DNA from: Romanomermis culicivorax
Lineage: Eukaryota; Nematoda; Enoplea; Mermithida; Mermithidae
Assembly: GCA_963922205.1 (NCBI GenBank)
Contig: CAWUHX010000080.1
Location: 628,814 to 692,813, forward strand
Direction of reading: 5' to 3'
DNA length: 64,000 bases
Shown here one piece after another: positions 35,126 through 46,099 of the stretch (its first letter is position 1; the number at the start of each line of letters is the position of its first letter). The position numbers and the translations under genes were made by a program. The notes under the pieces are model-generated. The model searched no databases, had not been told where the DNA came from, and saw nothing but the letters and a program-made list of their open reading frames with translations.

Positions 35126-36589
35126 TTGTTCAATGTGTGCGATTTTTTCACTCCCTTGTCTGAGGAAAATTTTGGGCGTGAGCGGTATGACTCCTGTTGG
35201 ACATTTTGATATGATACTGAGTCTTTTAGATTTCTTCAGGGATACAAGTTACCTTTCTGATAAAATTCACTAAACTAACGTAACGCCGATTTTATAGCTT
35301 ATTTAATTTAAAATGATAGAAACAGCAAAAAGCTAACGAGTGAGTACAATTTGATATAAAATTTTCAGTCGATGAAAAATTTCATGATGTAGAAAAACGC
35401 TAAATTTCTTAATGAGAATGGGAGAGATCAGAATCATCGAAAAACATCACGTTCATCCACTATCGATTTGGACTGAACTGCTTCGATATCTGAGTGCTAC
35501 TCGAGTAAATTTGATTAGTCAAAAAGGTTATTGAAGGAAATTTTTAGCTGTGCCGTTCATTGACGAAAAAGGTTTTTTATTTATTACAGCAATAAGCTTA
35601 CAAGTTTTTTCGTATTGAACTTACTTTCATGGGATCACTGCATCGACCATTTCAAAATTGATGGAGTATAGTTTCTTGCTCTAAAATTGCTTGCCTATTC
35701 CCAAATTGTGTCTCCAGTTTTACTCAACCATTACAAACCAATGTTCTTGTACGTAAATTCCATCTCCTGTGACCAAATAACATGAAGGCAGAACAGAGTA
35801 TGTGGAACGCAGGTGCGGAGCAGAAAGAAATGCTGGAGCAAATTAGTGGTATGCTCCTAGATTTGCCTGCTCTTTTTTATGTTTCTGAAATTCTTGAAAG
35901 AAAGTTCTTCGGTATCATGAAGGTTGGGCAGGAAGATTTTGAGCTTTCTCGGAGCAAAGTAGAAGAAAAAGGGATATGTCTAAACCGCTGACCGCATATT
36001 GTGTTCGAAAGGCGGATGAATTTTTTGCAGATTTTGGCGTCTGATAAGCAAAAACTCATCTCAGGCTTGCCTTTCAGACATCAAGATCAGCCAAGAATCT
36101 GGAATCCATCATAAACCATCTGTCCCTTAAACAAAATCCGTCACAGAAAAGTGGATTCAACGTCCATTATCCACTTCTTTCAAGGCAAAATCCATTTATG
36201 CATCCGCGGGCGTATTTAGCCGTCAGTCATACAAAAAATGGTGTATAAGGGCAAACATTTGTGCCAAAACTTACTTCTGGTCCGGGCAGGGTAGATTTAT
36301 GGAAAAAGCAAATGTGCAAAGCATCGTAGCCTTAGTTCATTTGCCCCGCTATCTAATCGACACATTATTTGTAGTCGAGCGTTTTCAGGATATGCAAAAA
36401 TTTTCACGATTTTCTGATGTGGCGCCGAAAATTTGTGAACATATTCATCTAACCTTTCAAAATCCTTCCAGTCAAAAATTTTGTGCTGAAAGCTCTCTTC
36501 AATCGATCAAACGATTTCGACAACAGTGCCAATTTTTGTCGTTTTCAAATTAACACGAATTTTATCAGAAACATACATCTTTCGAAATG

Positions 36590-37404
36590 ATTGTGTGCCC
36601 TTTCACCGACTATCCCTTTTCCTCGAGTATCCCTTTCTCCCGACCAATGCTAAAAATAAATACAAAAAATCTCCTTTCCCCGAGCATCCCTTTTCCCCGA
36701 CCATCCTTATTCCCCGACCATCCCTTTTCCCCGACTAATGCTATAAATTAAGTAAGAAAAATTTAAACTTGTCTGCAAGAGAATTTAAACTAAGCTACAG
36801 GTTATTTTCCCACGGATGTTTTCCCACGGTGCTTTACAAAACTTCAAGCCCACAGCAGGTATATAAAGCAAAGTGTCTGATTTCTTTTTTCGTCAAAAAA
36901 TGGAAGATTTTGGTCCTGCAACATTTATTCTTTCCAAACATCGAAAATCGAATTTATTAAAATGGGAGAGTTTGGCTGATCCGAGTCATTTTTATCTTTT
37001 TCAAAAGAATAGTTTTGTAAAATGTTATGAATTATGCCATATTTTTTTGAGGCATTCTGCGTATTACGTAATATGCAAATTTAGAGATTGTAATAGGTTA
37101 CCCGTTGAAGGTATCAAAATTTTATTCTTATTCTGATTCACTCTGCAACGAAATAACAATGCGCATCTTTTTTCATGAAACACCCTGTATGTAGTTGCTT
37201 TCTTAATTAAGAAATTTTAAACGAAAAACTTGTGCCATAAACAGCAATACTCGGGGAATCGGGATTATTATAAAAATAGAGTCGTCCGAGAAACTTCGCA
37301 TTGCTCGGGGAATCGGGAATTTAAAGCATTGGTCGGGGAAAAGGGATGATCGGAGAAAAAGGATGGTCGGGGAATGGGGATGGTCGGGAAATGGAGATAC
37401 AACC
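36590..37404 (+). mobile_element. MULE deletion derivative with 17-base-iteron terminal repeats
   Basis: Inserted in block A copy 2 only. TTCGAAATG (36581-36589 and 37405-37413) is a 9-base target duplication, and the partner block lacks the insert. Both ends carry inverted repeats made of tandem 17-base units of the type CCCCGACCATCCCTTTT, about 36605-36735 on the left and 37315-37395 inverted on the right. Inside is a 78-codon frame starting at 36900 that resembles the N-terminus of the transposase at 41047-43061, but no catalytic domain. It therefore needs transposase in trans. Confidence 0.78.
36900..37136 (+). pseudogene. MULE transposase N-terminal fragment
   Basis: The frame starts MEDFGPATFILSKHRKS and parallels MDYGEADFILSSKLANS of the intact transposase in the same window, then HFYLFQKNS against RFYQFSKKS and a later CKFRDC against CIDCKK. 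This is the region before and into a FLYWCH-like zinc finger. It stops after 78 codons without the DDE domain. The similarity is by eye and spans about 50 residues. Confidence 0.55.
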
Positions 37405-37449
37405 TTCGAAATGGAGTAGACTAGCTCTTATGCATGAGTGTATTTGCAG

Positions 37450-37760
37450 GACAGGCAATCGAGAGCAATAAAAATCACGTTATCATCCCATACATGTATC
37501 TGAATCCGCACAATGACCGTCATTGCTTTTCCGTGGAGCAAGGTGCAACCTTGACCGTCCACCTAAAACAGGTGGACTGGACTACGAAGGTGCCCTACAA
37601 CGATTGGATATGCGGTTTGCAGTTTGAAGAAATGTTCGACGTCCGAGTTTTCCCCAACAACTTCGAACGCAGGACGCCTTCTCTGCTGGTCGAATGCAGT
37701 CCGAAAGGATGTCATAAATTTGACGAGTCTGTGAAACTACACGAGCAAGTTTATTTTTGA
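37450..37760 (+). CDS. Terminal exon of an unrecognised protein (block A copy 2)
   Basis: Same length and frame as 5575-5885: two bases completing a split codon, then 102 codons and TGA. The acceptor is GTATTTGCAG, supplied by sequence just after the MULE derivative's insertion site, so the intron was altered but a usable acceptor exists. Changes from copy 1 include N to K, E to D, N to K and Q to H; the Cys and Trp residues are conserved. The upstream exon is unknown. Confidence 0.55.
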
Positions 37761-37894
37761 AAGAGTCGATCCATTGTTGACTAAAAGTTATTTAAATGTT
37801 AACTTTGTTTGTTTATTCATTAAAAAACCGTGCTCAAATTATAAAGTTTATACTCTTGTTTTTGTAGTGATGCATCGGGTTGATTATCATGCAG

Positions 37895-38062
37895 TGTAAC
37901 GTACCTGCTAACACAGTACTGTAAATATACTCGAATCAAGTGATCGTCAAACCCACTGTAATCTTATTATTGGCTTGCCCGCTCCCCCCATTCCTTATAG
38001 CTGTTTCGGCCGTAACGTCCAATTGGTTAAAGTAAAGTGCTTCACAAAATCTGGTCGTTACA
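37895..38062 (+). repeat. 168-base internally deleted LTR of the same family
   Basis: Begins TGTAACGTACCTGCTAA and ends CTGGTCGTTACA like the long LTRs but lacks most of the middle, including the TATA box. GCAG flanks both sides (37891-37894, 38063-38066), and block A copy 1 shows the uninterrupted site at about 6020. The intact duplication means it either inserted as a miniature or was reduced afterwards without touching its ends. Confidence 0.85.
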
Positions 38063-38564
38063 GCAGCTTGTTCGGTTACCACCACCATTACAATTCCAAT
38101 GTCTAAATCATATGGTTCAATGGTCCCTAACTGAACACTAAAAATAAAGTCACAAATATTTCCTTCTAAACTAGTCAAGAAAGTGACCAGAAGTTATTGA
38201 AGTTGTCTACTTTACTCAAAATTGAATGTACATTTAGAAAATATTTTAATGGTTGAATTGAAGTGGTTACAGCTGTGAGTGAAATTTCGTTGCACCATGA
38301 AGATGGGGATCCAGTAGTCCAAATATCACATGCTCCCTGAAACTGTGGTAAAACGGTATATTTTACGTGAACTTCAATGCCATCGTTTAAGTCAAATAAT
38401 TTGTTTATGCTGCACATTGCTTTGCATAGCTTTTTGCTCCTTCGGACTGTTTGACTTTCTTGAAGTTGAACCGTCATGAAATCTACAATAGCCACCAGAC
38501 TCTAGGTCAATCACGCCAAGCAACACTTTTTGTTTGCAAAAAGCAAAAATGCTGTATCCTTTTC

Positions 38565-38650
38565 ATTCAATTCATTTCATTTTCATTCATTCATTCATTC
38601 ATTTTCATTCAAGCTGTATCCTTTTCATTCGTTTTTTCTTTTTCTTTTTG
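38565..38650 (+). repeat. (TTCAT)/(CATT) microsatellite at the block A boundary
   Basis: TTCATTCAT units with a local duplication of GCTGTATCCTTTTCATT. It marks the end of homology to block A copy 1. Confidence 0.75.
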
Positions 38651-40195
38651 TTTTTCATGTTGATTTTTTCTCTACCATATTTTTCAGTCTTTATTTGTTT
38701 CCTGTTTTTCTAGCACAATGTTTGTAAAATATTTATCTATTTCTTTTATACCCAGTTGCTTCTTTTTTTTCCAAGTCAACTATTACTAATCGGGTGATTT
38801 ATTTTTGTTCATGTCTTCAATTCTTCTTGCAAATCGTTAGCAAACTTTTATAGTCGCTATGGTTATTGGCTTTTATCCTCATGTCATCTAATGTGTGACC
38901 ACGTTCGCTTATTATTTTTTGTATATTCGTCACTTCAGTATTCTTGATCTTTTAGAGCAAAGTTACAAAATATGAGCTGTAATGGAACCAGTAGAAAACG
39001 AAGTTGTGTCCTGTTTTTTCGTGATGGTTTTTCCTTGTATGTGTGAATATCCAATGGAACAGATATCAGAAAAATGATGCCAAAAAATAATATAAAATGT
39101 TGTCCGGAATGAGTTTTTCACAAACTTTCATCATTGAAACGTGACTTGTACATGTTAGCGCTCTTATTTCTTCGTTTCAAAATTAATGAGTGCTCCAGAA
39201 TCTCATTTTTCGGGGTGAAGATTTTTGTTATTCTCAACCTTAGCCCAGAATCTTGGTACGGTAGTTTTCGTCTCTTTTCACCAAATCGTGGACGGTTTGT
39301 GGTAAAAATCGTAAAATTCATATCTAACAAAATTCTTAATTCCGTTGCGTTTGACAGAGGGTCAATTCGTTTGACCTTTGGTCCTCTATCACTACTCATT
39401 TCATTTCTAATGTTCTTTGTTGTTAAAGTAAGTTCACTTTTTATTAGGTAAACAAATATGTCAAAACGATTTGTGTTATACTATTTTTGGTTCAAAAAAC
39501 GAGTGGATAGAAAGTTTTGCATAGTGTTTGTAATCGATATTTGGCGTTCTTTTGCCTTGTTTATTTATTTTCGTTTTATTCTTAATTTGGGACTTAGTCA
39601 ACATCAAAGTCAATATCAAAATTTCCAACATCAAAGTTAATATCAAATTTCACACAAAATCAAATCCACATTTCCACTTCTTCCAGTTTTTCCATAACTT
39701 GCTTATTATTCCATTTTTAATGTAAATTCCTGGTGTCATATCATTCGACAGTTTTTTTTTCTTTTTTATAGATCACATGTTATAGTTTTATGTGTTCCAT
39801 TTATTTTTGGTCATTCTGATAACGAGTTCTTGTAGCTATGTTTTTAAACATGAAGCCGAGCTTGAATTCATGGGCATCATTATATTTATGGGCATCATTG
39901 AATTCAAGGGCATCGTTGATCTTCAGAATTTCAACTTGGTTTTTTTCAAAGCATAGGTATACTCTTTTAATTTGTAACATGATAAAGACTTTTTTTGAAC
40001 AAAAAATTTGAAATTTATGTTTCTTGAGTAAATCATCCTTAAATTTGATGTTCCAGCATTCTAGAATGTCAAAACATCAAAAAAGCACGAAAATTTTTAG
40101 TTTTCTTTGGAACATAGTCAGCCGAGAATTGGAGTCACGTTTTTTGCTTCAATTAAGTGCACCATATGAAGTAAAAAACCATAAATGGAATCTGT
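38651..40195. other. Gene-poor unique interval
   Basis: Overlapping open frames exist on both strands near 39120-39450 but have no domain or splice support. A partial copy of the TIR-type repeat follows at about 40196-40400. Confidence 0.4.
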
Positions 40196-40814
40196 TGCCC
40201 AAAAAAAAATTTTCCATTTCTGTGAAAAAGTATATTCTGCAGCTGAGTGCATCAACACACTTTCCAACCAAATATGTAGATCTGCGGAATTTCGAAGGGG
40301 GTACAGGGCTGGACCTTGGTTTTTTGGCGTTTTTTGAGACAAAAAATTCAAAAAAAGTTGACCAAAAAATTTTTTTCATAATAAATTTTCCAGTTTCAAA
40401 ACCTTTGGGTTAGTTTGTATCCCCATGTCCGCCCTCACACATGTGTGCTTCTTACTGCGTTGAACTTTTTTGCTAAATTTAGTGTCAATAAAACAAGAAT
40501 CAACAGCGGAAAATTGGCACGTAAAATTCCAGTCAGCTTTTTCAGAAAAAAAGTATTTTTCTAAGTGAATGTAATTATTTCTGGATTATAAAACGGCAGA
40601 GTACGTAATTTCGAAATTCAATGAACAAAAAGTTTTTTTACTCAGTATACTCAAGAGTGTGATCATAGTTTCAGGTTTTCCGGATAATTTTTCTTAACGT
40701 AAAAATGACCAACATTGAGAATCGATAAGTCAGGGTGAGACGACTAAACTTGATAGCTGTTTGGTTAGATGAAGACAAAGCAAAGAAATATTTCGGCATC
40801 AGTACTTTCTAGCT

Positions 40815-40904
40815 GATTGGGAGTCACTTGGCCAGCGTGTTCACTTGGCCAGCGTGTTCACTTGGCCAGCGTGTTCACTTGGCCAGCATAGTCAGATGGC
40901 CAGC
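40815..40904 (+). repeat. Left MULE TIR, 17-base iterons
   Basis: Four tandem units with TTGGCCAGC cores at 17-base spacing, then ATGGCCAGC. The first units are identical; the fourth is variant (CATAGT). Confidence 0.9.
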
Positions 40905-41046
40905 CAATCCGCATTATATACTCGTATGTATCGTATACTCACAATGCACATTATATATAATGATCGTGTACATTGGAATTGTGGAAGTACGTTTATGAAT
41001 TATAGACAATTGACAAAGACAAAAACAAACGTACAATGTCAAAAAT

Positions 41047-43061
41047 TTATTCAATATTGATAACCACTCGACTCTTTTTTCCAATCAAAAATCGAACACA
41101 TCTCAAAAACCGATGAACTTCAGCCATAAGTACATGAAAATCATTTTGAGGTAAGGCGTCTGGATTAAAGTCAGGTATATTCCAAAATTGTTCTGTCGTT
41201 TCAACAAGACGCTGTTTGGCTGCTTCAATTCGGTCGTCCAGCTCAACATAGGTTTGATCTCTTTGCTTTGGTTGGAAAACACGTCGTCTAAGGTTTCTGA
41301 CCCGAATTTGATCACGATTATGCAAGGGCTGCAGAAGGTGCAGAAAATTTCGCATAGCCAAATTCATGTCACGCAAATCAATCATGTTCAAGCGGTTGTG
41401 GTAGCCTTCTGCATGATTAGTCGTTCGAGGACCACTGTTGTCCCATTGACACCAAAGATCGATTGGGAAATTTCCATTGAGCCATGTATTTTCGAAGTAG
41501 CCTCGAAATGCCAGAAGTTTGGCTTGAACACTATCATCCTGTTGCACTGGTGGGTATCCTATTATTGATACGAATGCAGGTCGAATCAGGCAACTTGGCA
41601 ACATTGCCAGGGCTTTCAAACATCCAAGCCATTCTCCTGTCATAAAGAAAAAAAGTTGTACAAACTCGTCTACAAATGAAGCACATTGTGGTAGTTAGAG
41701 GAAAATCTAAATTATGCAAAGCATGGCATACCAGTCAGTCCCGCGTCGTTCCACAGGAATCGCAAGCCAATTTGTTGCAGCTTCCGATTGATTGCTTGAC
41801 CAAAGTGAAAGTTGCAGCCTTTAAGGATGACATCCGGAAAAATTTGTCTGATCGCTATATGAGCAGCATGCTCGTAGTCAGTATGCATGAATCTGCAACA
41901 GAAGAGGTATAAATCAGGATGTAGAAACTCAAGAACAGAAAGTTGTGATATTTTTACCTAATTGCACCTATTCCTCCATGAGCAGCTTCTAATTTTTGAC
42001 GAATTTGAGAAAGCACGTAAGCATATGATGCAGCTGTTTTTGAGTGCATAACTGCATGAGCAACGGGTATAGCTTCATGCCCATAGTTTCCCCAGGCGTG
42101 GATTGTATAAATTTGCATAAATTCGTCTGGGGCAACCTTGAATGTCCCGTCCATGATAAGGTGAGGTGATTCATACATAACGGAAATGTCCTGGTCCGAG
42201 GCAAATACCACAGCTTGCTCGTCGCGACTTGAGCAAAGTAACCATCTTTCACGATAGAATGGAGAATCAGGGGCAGCATGCCGCCCACGTTCTGTCACCT
42301 TAAAATGAAATAAATGTAAGTTCATGCAGAAACATACAGGGTGTAACGAAATGATTGGCCCCTCTACTAACTTCTAGATAAGCTAGAAAAATTCTGAAGA
42401 TACCATCTTGTAGATCTTTCAATTCCAATTCTGATGGTATAATTTTTGTCAAAAAATTTAAGTTGGTAAAAATTTTACACATCAAAAACAAAATGCAACT
42501 CAAGTTTGATACTCCACGAACCTGATATTCCACAGGCAAATCAAAAGGGTCTTCTACTGGAACTCTTCCCTGCCTGAACCAGCGGCGAAGACCTGATTTG
42601 ATCGATTTGTATTCGGGTAAATTAGCCTCTACGTTATCGGCTTCATCTGCTTGCCTGAATCGCTTGGGAACTTCTGAATTCATAGACGTATGGGCCTCAA
42701 GTGGTCTTTTGTTGCCGCGCTTGCAGGAATCCCGAGCTTCTCTATTCAGGATTAAAGCGTTCGTTTCACCAAAATTTCGTCCTGTGCAGTCGCTGTGATG
42801 GCCGATATCTGGGTTCTTTTTGATACGATTTCCGCAGACAATAATCGTAGAATAATTTTCGTTTTCCTGGACGCCGTTTTGTCGTTTAATTTTTTTGCAG
42901 TCGATACATTCCCAATATTCGTTCACAAGTCCATTCGAAAGCAACCGAGAACTTTTTTTTGAAAATTGATAGAATCGCTCAGGATGATTCAAAGACTGAT
43001 AAGATATAACTGAATTTGCAAGCTTGGAGCTCAAAATGAAGTCGGCCTCACCGTAGTCCAT
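41047..43061 (-). CDS. MULE transposase, four exons, uninterrupted
   Basis: Exons on the minus strand: 43061-42522, 42298-41958, 41892-41732 and 41636-41047. The introns are 223, 65 and 95 bases and start GTTCGT, GTAAAA and GTATGC; acceptors are TTTTAAG, TGTTGCAG and TATGACAG. Phases agree at each junction and give 543 codons without a stop. The N-terminus carries a FLYWCH-like zinc finger (WECIDCKK, then Cys and GHHSDC). The catalytic triad of the MULE DDE domain is visible: D in LIMDGTFK, D in MHTDYEHAA, and E in TTNHAEGYHN, with the family GCNFHF motif between the last two. The protein cuts and integrates its element by binding the TIRs. Its only relative here is the fragment at 36900-37136. 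Confidence 0.85.
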
Positions 43062-43404
43062 TTTTCAATACAAAATTGTGGTCAAAAATGTTTCTGTATT
43101 TTGCAAGTTTTGATTTATTGCTACTGTACTTTTGTCATGAGACCACCAATGATCTCATAATTAATGAATTTTTAATTTATTGCTGTCTTGTCTTTATCAT
43201 TTGGCTACTGTATTGCCTCTTACCTCCTTAGTCACACGTTTTCTTCACTAGCAATTTTATTTTTTTCATGTACAGTATCTTTTAAGTTTTGCCGACCATT
43301 GTTGTTTTTTTACTAAGGTTACCGAGAGTTAGAGTTCATTGTTTATAACGTCCATTCTGTCTAGCACAAAAAAATGTGCAATACGTCTTTCATTATTTGT
43401 ACGA

Positions 43405-43493
43405 GCTGGCCATCTGACTACGCTGGCCAAGTGAACACGCTGGCCAAGTGGATATGCTGGCCAAGTGAATACGCTGGCCAAGTGATTCCTACC
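43405..43493 (-). repeat. Right MULE TIR, 17-base iterons
   Basis: Inverted counterpart of 40815-40904 with the same number of units and the same variant innermost unit, plus a few substitutions. Confidence 0.9.
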
Positions 43494-43503
43494 CTTTCTA
43501 GCT

Positions 43504-45320
43504 TCTACAATCCTTCCTAGATTTCCAACAAAGAAACACTCAAAACATGTGAAGCTTCTAGACTAAAAATTTCCGCACTCTGTGCAGGGAAATAATTGTG
43601 GTGCTCAAGAATCACTTTCAGTGCCTCGTGTGAGAAATCAATTTGCGTCACCACTGTCTTTCGCTTTGTCCAGATTGCTTAAATATTCTCGGAGTGCTGA
43701 AACCCGAATGAAATTTTTGTTTTAGGAAAGATCAGAATGCAAAACCTGCGGAGAGATTAAAAAAAATGTTGCTGATGTTAAAGTGTTCAAAGAGTTGTGA
43801 GAGAACTTATCGCATACAGTATTTTGGAACAAAATCCGATAGATTTTAACTTAAATTATTCCGAAAGCCAAACTGTTACATAACTAATCTTTTTTTTACG
43901 GATGTCTATTGTTTTAAACATGCTACTCTCCATTTTCAGCCTCTTCTATCTACCCAGAATTCAAAAATTCAACCAAGAGCTAACTTGATTATGAGTAACT
44001 TGACTATGGTAACATTGAGAAACCCGTTTGTGGTTATAACGTGGAAACATAATCAACAACAACATGTGCTTCCATACTTCCATAACGTTAACTTGGTCTC
44101 ACGAATGAGAAGCACCGGCCTCTGGTAGTTAGTTGAGCCAGTCACAAGTAACAAAAATACAAATTTGCTTCCTGGTTTTACCCTACACAACATATTTCAA
44201 GAAAAACAGACTACTGTGGTATGTTTTACACAAGCTGCAAATCAGGAATAAAGCTTTCAAATGACATTACATGTATACTCTGCTTTTGACATTGCATTTA
44301 TAATTCTGTTTTCGAAACCATTAATGCAAAACATACCGATTGATTCAGCAAAAATTATCGTAGAAAGCACGGCAGTGCTTTTACCATACGTTTATACTTG
44401 GTCCCCCTCTTGACTTTGAGGTTGTTTTTCTAGCGAACCAAGAAGACATCAAGGGATCAAATTTAGGGAACATATGTAAGTCGATCTCATCTATCCAACA
44501 GTGTAAAGTATAGCACGATCCGGATACTGTAGTGTAAAATGTGTCAAAAAATGGTTGGACTTTACCCCTCTAATTAGCGGCTATTTGAACGGATTAGCGG
44601 TTTTTGGTGTTAAATGTGATGGTAAGGACCTAAATGCAGAACGCCTTTTGGGATTTTAGGAAAGAATTGTTCGTCGCTGTAAAATGTTATAAAGATGATT
44701 TTTTGATCATCATATTAATATCTCAGGCTAGAATAGGGCCGGGAACACTAGTTTTCTTCAAGTTCAGCTTCTGAAACCGATTCCGGACGATCGGCGTACC
44801 GGGAATTACTTGAAAAGTTTTTTCATTTTTCGGAAAAAGTCACGGGAAGTGAAAAAATTGACCGTAGTATCGAGAAAGTGGCTAAATTGACAGTGACTTT
44901 AGTAACACAATCGGAGATCGCCCGGAAATATCATTTTCATTCATGTGTTAATTAATTTGTTTTACCCGAGCTAATACTTTACCATATTCGACAATGGGAA
45001 CTATAAAAAACAAATCATAGTCAAAGGAAGGAATCAATCGAGCAATCAATGCAGAAAATCACTGAAGTCGAAGAATAACAACGATCGGAGAATCGTAATT
45101 TTCAGAGAATAGAAATTGAACGTTTAATTTCATTAAGTGAGAAAGATCTTGACGAGTTCTATCCAGAGGAGCAAACGTCACAAAGACAAATTTTCATGCA
45201 TATAGGATAGCAGATATCGGCTGTCTTGCGTTTCTTGTGTATTTGGAGTCTGCTAACAAACCATAGACTGGGAAAATCTTGAGGGAGTCAACATATGGCT
45301 GGCGATTTATGGTTCTTATG
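43504..45320. other. Gene-poor interval right of the MULE
   Basis: No coding or repeat feature that I could support. Confidence 0.4.
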
Positions 45321-45593
45321 TCAGTTTTCCGATTGCATGTATATACTATAATTACCATTTGCTCCCATCGAAATTCTTGTTGTTCTCTTTTTACTTTTGA
45401 TAATTAAACATTTTGGAGCCGAATTTGAAATCAATGACAATCTTATTTCATTGAAAAAATTTTTAACAAAATAATCTGTGAAATATTGTGAAATCCATGC
45501 CATTGCGAAACTAAATTTGGAATCCATTAATTCTTGTTGTATCGGATTAAAAATTCTTCCAGAAACAGGTGGAATGTTGACTTGAATTTCCAT
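45321..45593 (-). CDS. Candidate 90-residue protein, divergent from the Cys-rich peptide gene
   Basis: A minus-strand frame of 90 codons starts at 45593, 109 bases after a TATAAAAA box on the same strand (45709-45702). It has no signal peptide; the middle is aromatic and hydrophobic (FAMAWISQYFTDYFVKNFF) and the end basic then polar. No family recognised. It would share an upstream region of about 50 bases between TATA boxes with the gene at 46100-46402, which suggests a bidirectional promoter. The support is mainly the TATA spacing and frame length. Confidence 0.4.
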   Translation of the reverse strand: MEIQVNIPPVSGRIFNPIQQELMDSKFSFAMAWISQYFTDYFVKNFFNEIRLSLISNSAPKCLIIKSKKRTTRISMGANGNYSIYMQSEN

Positions 45594-45701
45594 ATTGAAA
45601 TAAGATAAGAAACTGATAAGGATGAATCATGCGACGCATCACACGAGACATTTTTTGTTTGATTGGTCCTAGAAAATGCCGAGCTCACGTAATTTAAGTT
45701 G

Positions 45702-45709
45702 TTTTTATA
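45702..45709 (-). promoter_or_regulatory. TATA box, minus strand
   Basis: TATAAAAA on the minus strand upstream of the 45593-45321 frame. Confidence 0.45.
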
Positions 45710-45762
45710 CCACTCGTAAGAAGTCAGTATTAATGTTTGTTTATTTAATGAATCAACTTGCG

Positions 45763-45772
45763 TATATATAAG
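45763..45772 (+). promoter_or_regulatory. TATA box of the Cys-rich peptide gene
   Basis: TATATATAAG; transcription would begin near 45795-45800, with a short leader exon ending at the donor at 45854/45855. Confidence 0.6.
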
Positions 45773-45854
45773 TCAAAATTATCGTCGATCAAATTATTCG
45801 AATTCATATCTCTTCTCTAAGAGATCTATTTTAAATATTATTAAAGACTACAAG

Positions 45855-46059
45855 GTATGCGACTAACTTTGAAATTATTTTTTAAATGATCAAGACTAAC
45901 AAATCGAGAACAATTCTCCAGTTTTGATTTTTGAAGAACGTATCTGCCATTAGCAATGATTTACATACTGCTTCATCATTCAGTTGAATAATTTTTTTTC
46001 GTATTCGAAAAAATACTGCTTTTGTGGGAAACGACAAGATATCTGACGTTTTCTCCTAG
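45855..46059 (+). other. 5' UTR intron of the Cys-rich peptide gene
   Basis: GTATGC donor after ACAAG and a TTTTCTCCTAG acceptor, 40 bases before the ATG. The intron is AT-rich while the coding exon is not. Confidence 0.55.
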
Positions 46060-46099
46060 TTTCCTAAATTTCGATTCTTTTAAAGAATTATCAACTAAA

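Larger units (their letters stand above)
31172..38565 (+). repeat. Segmental duplication block A, copy 2
   Basis: Partner of 1-6530 in direct orientation. It is longer because of the MULE-like derivative at 36590-37404 and the 168-base LTR remnant at 37895-38062. Homology ends at a TTCAT microsatellite. The interval 31563-34735 holds no gene I can support. Confidence 0.9.
40815..43493 (-). mobile_element. Complete Mutator-like (MULE) DNA transposon with iteron TIRs
   Basis: The element is bounded by CTTTCTAGCT at 40805-40814 and again at 43494-43503, a 10-base target duplication within the 8-11 range of MULEs. The terminal inverted repeats (40815-40904 and 43405-43493) consist of four 17-base tandem units CACTTGGCCAGCGTGTT plus a partial unit ending CAGATGGCCAGC. 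Between them is an uninterrupted four-exon transposase on the minus strand. The element is in the unique segment between blocks. All parts needed for self-transposition appear present. Confidence 0.88.

Noticed and set aside
36905..37136. Independent gene inside the MULE derivative
   Set aside because: Its start matches the MULE transposase N-terminus, so it is a truncated transposase rather than a new gene.
39118..39451. Overlapping long frames on both strands
   Set aside because: Neither has recognisable motifs, coding-like composition or splice sites.
40815..40904. CRISPR-like short tandem repeats
   Set aside because: Units are contiguous 17-mers without spacers and mirror the inverted array at 43405-43493; these are transposon ends in animal DNA.
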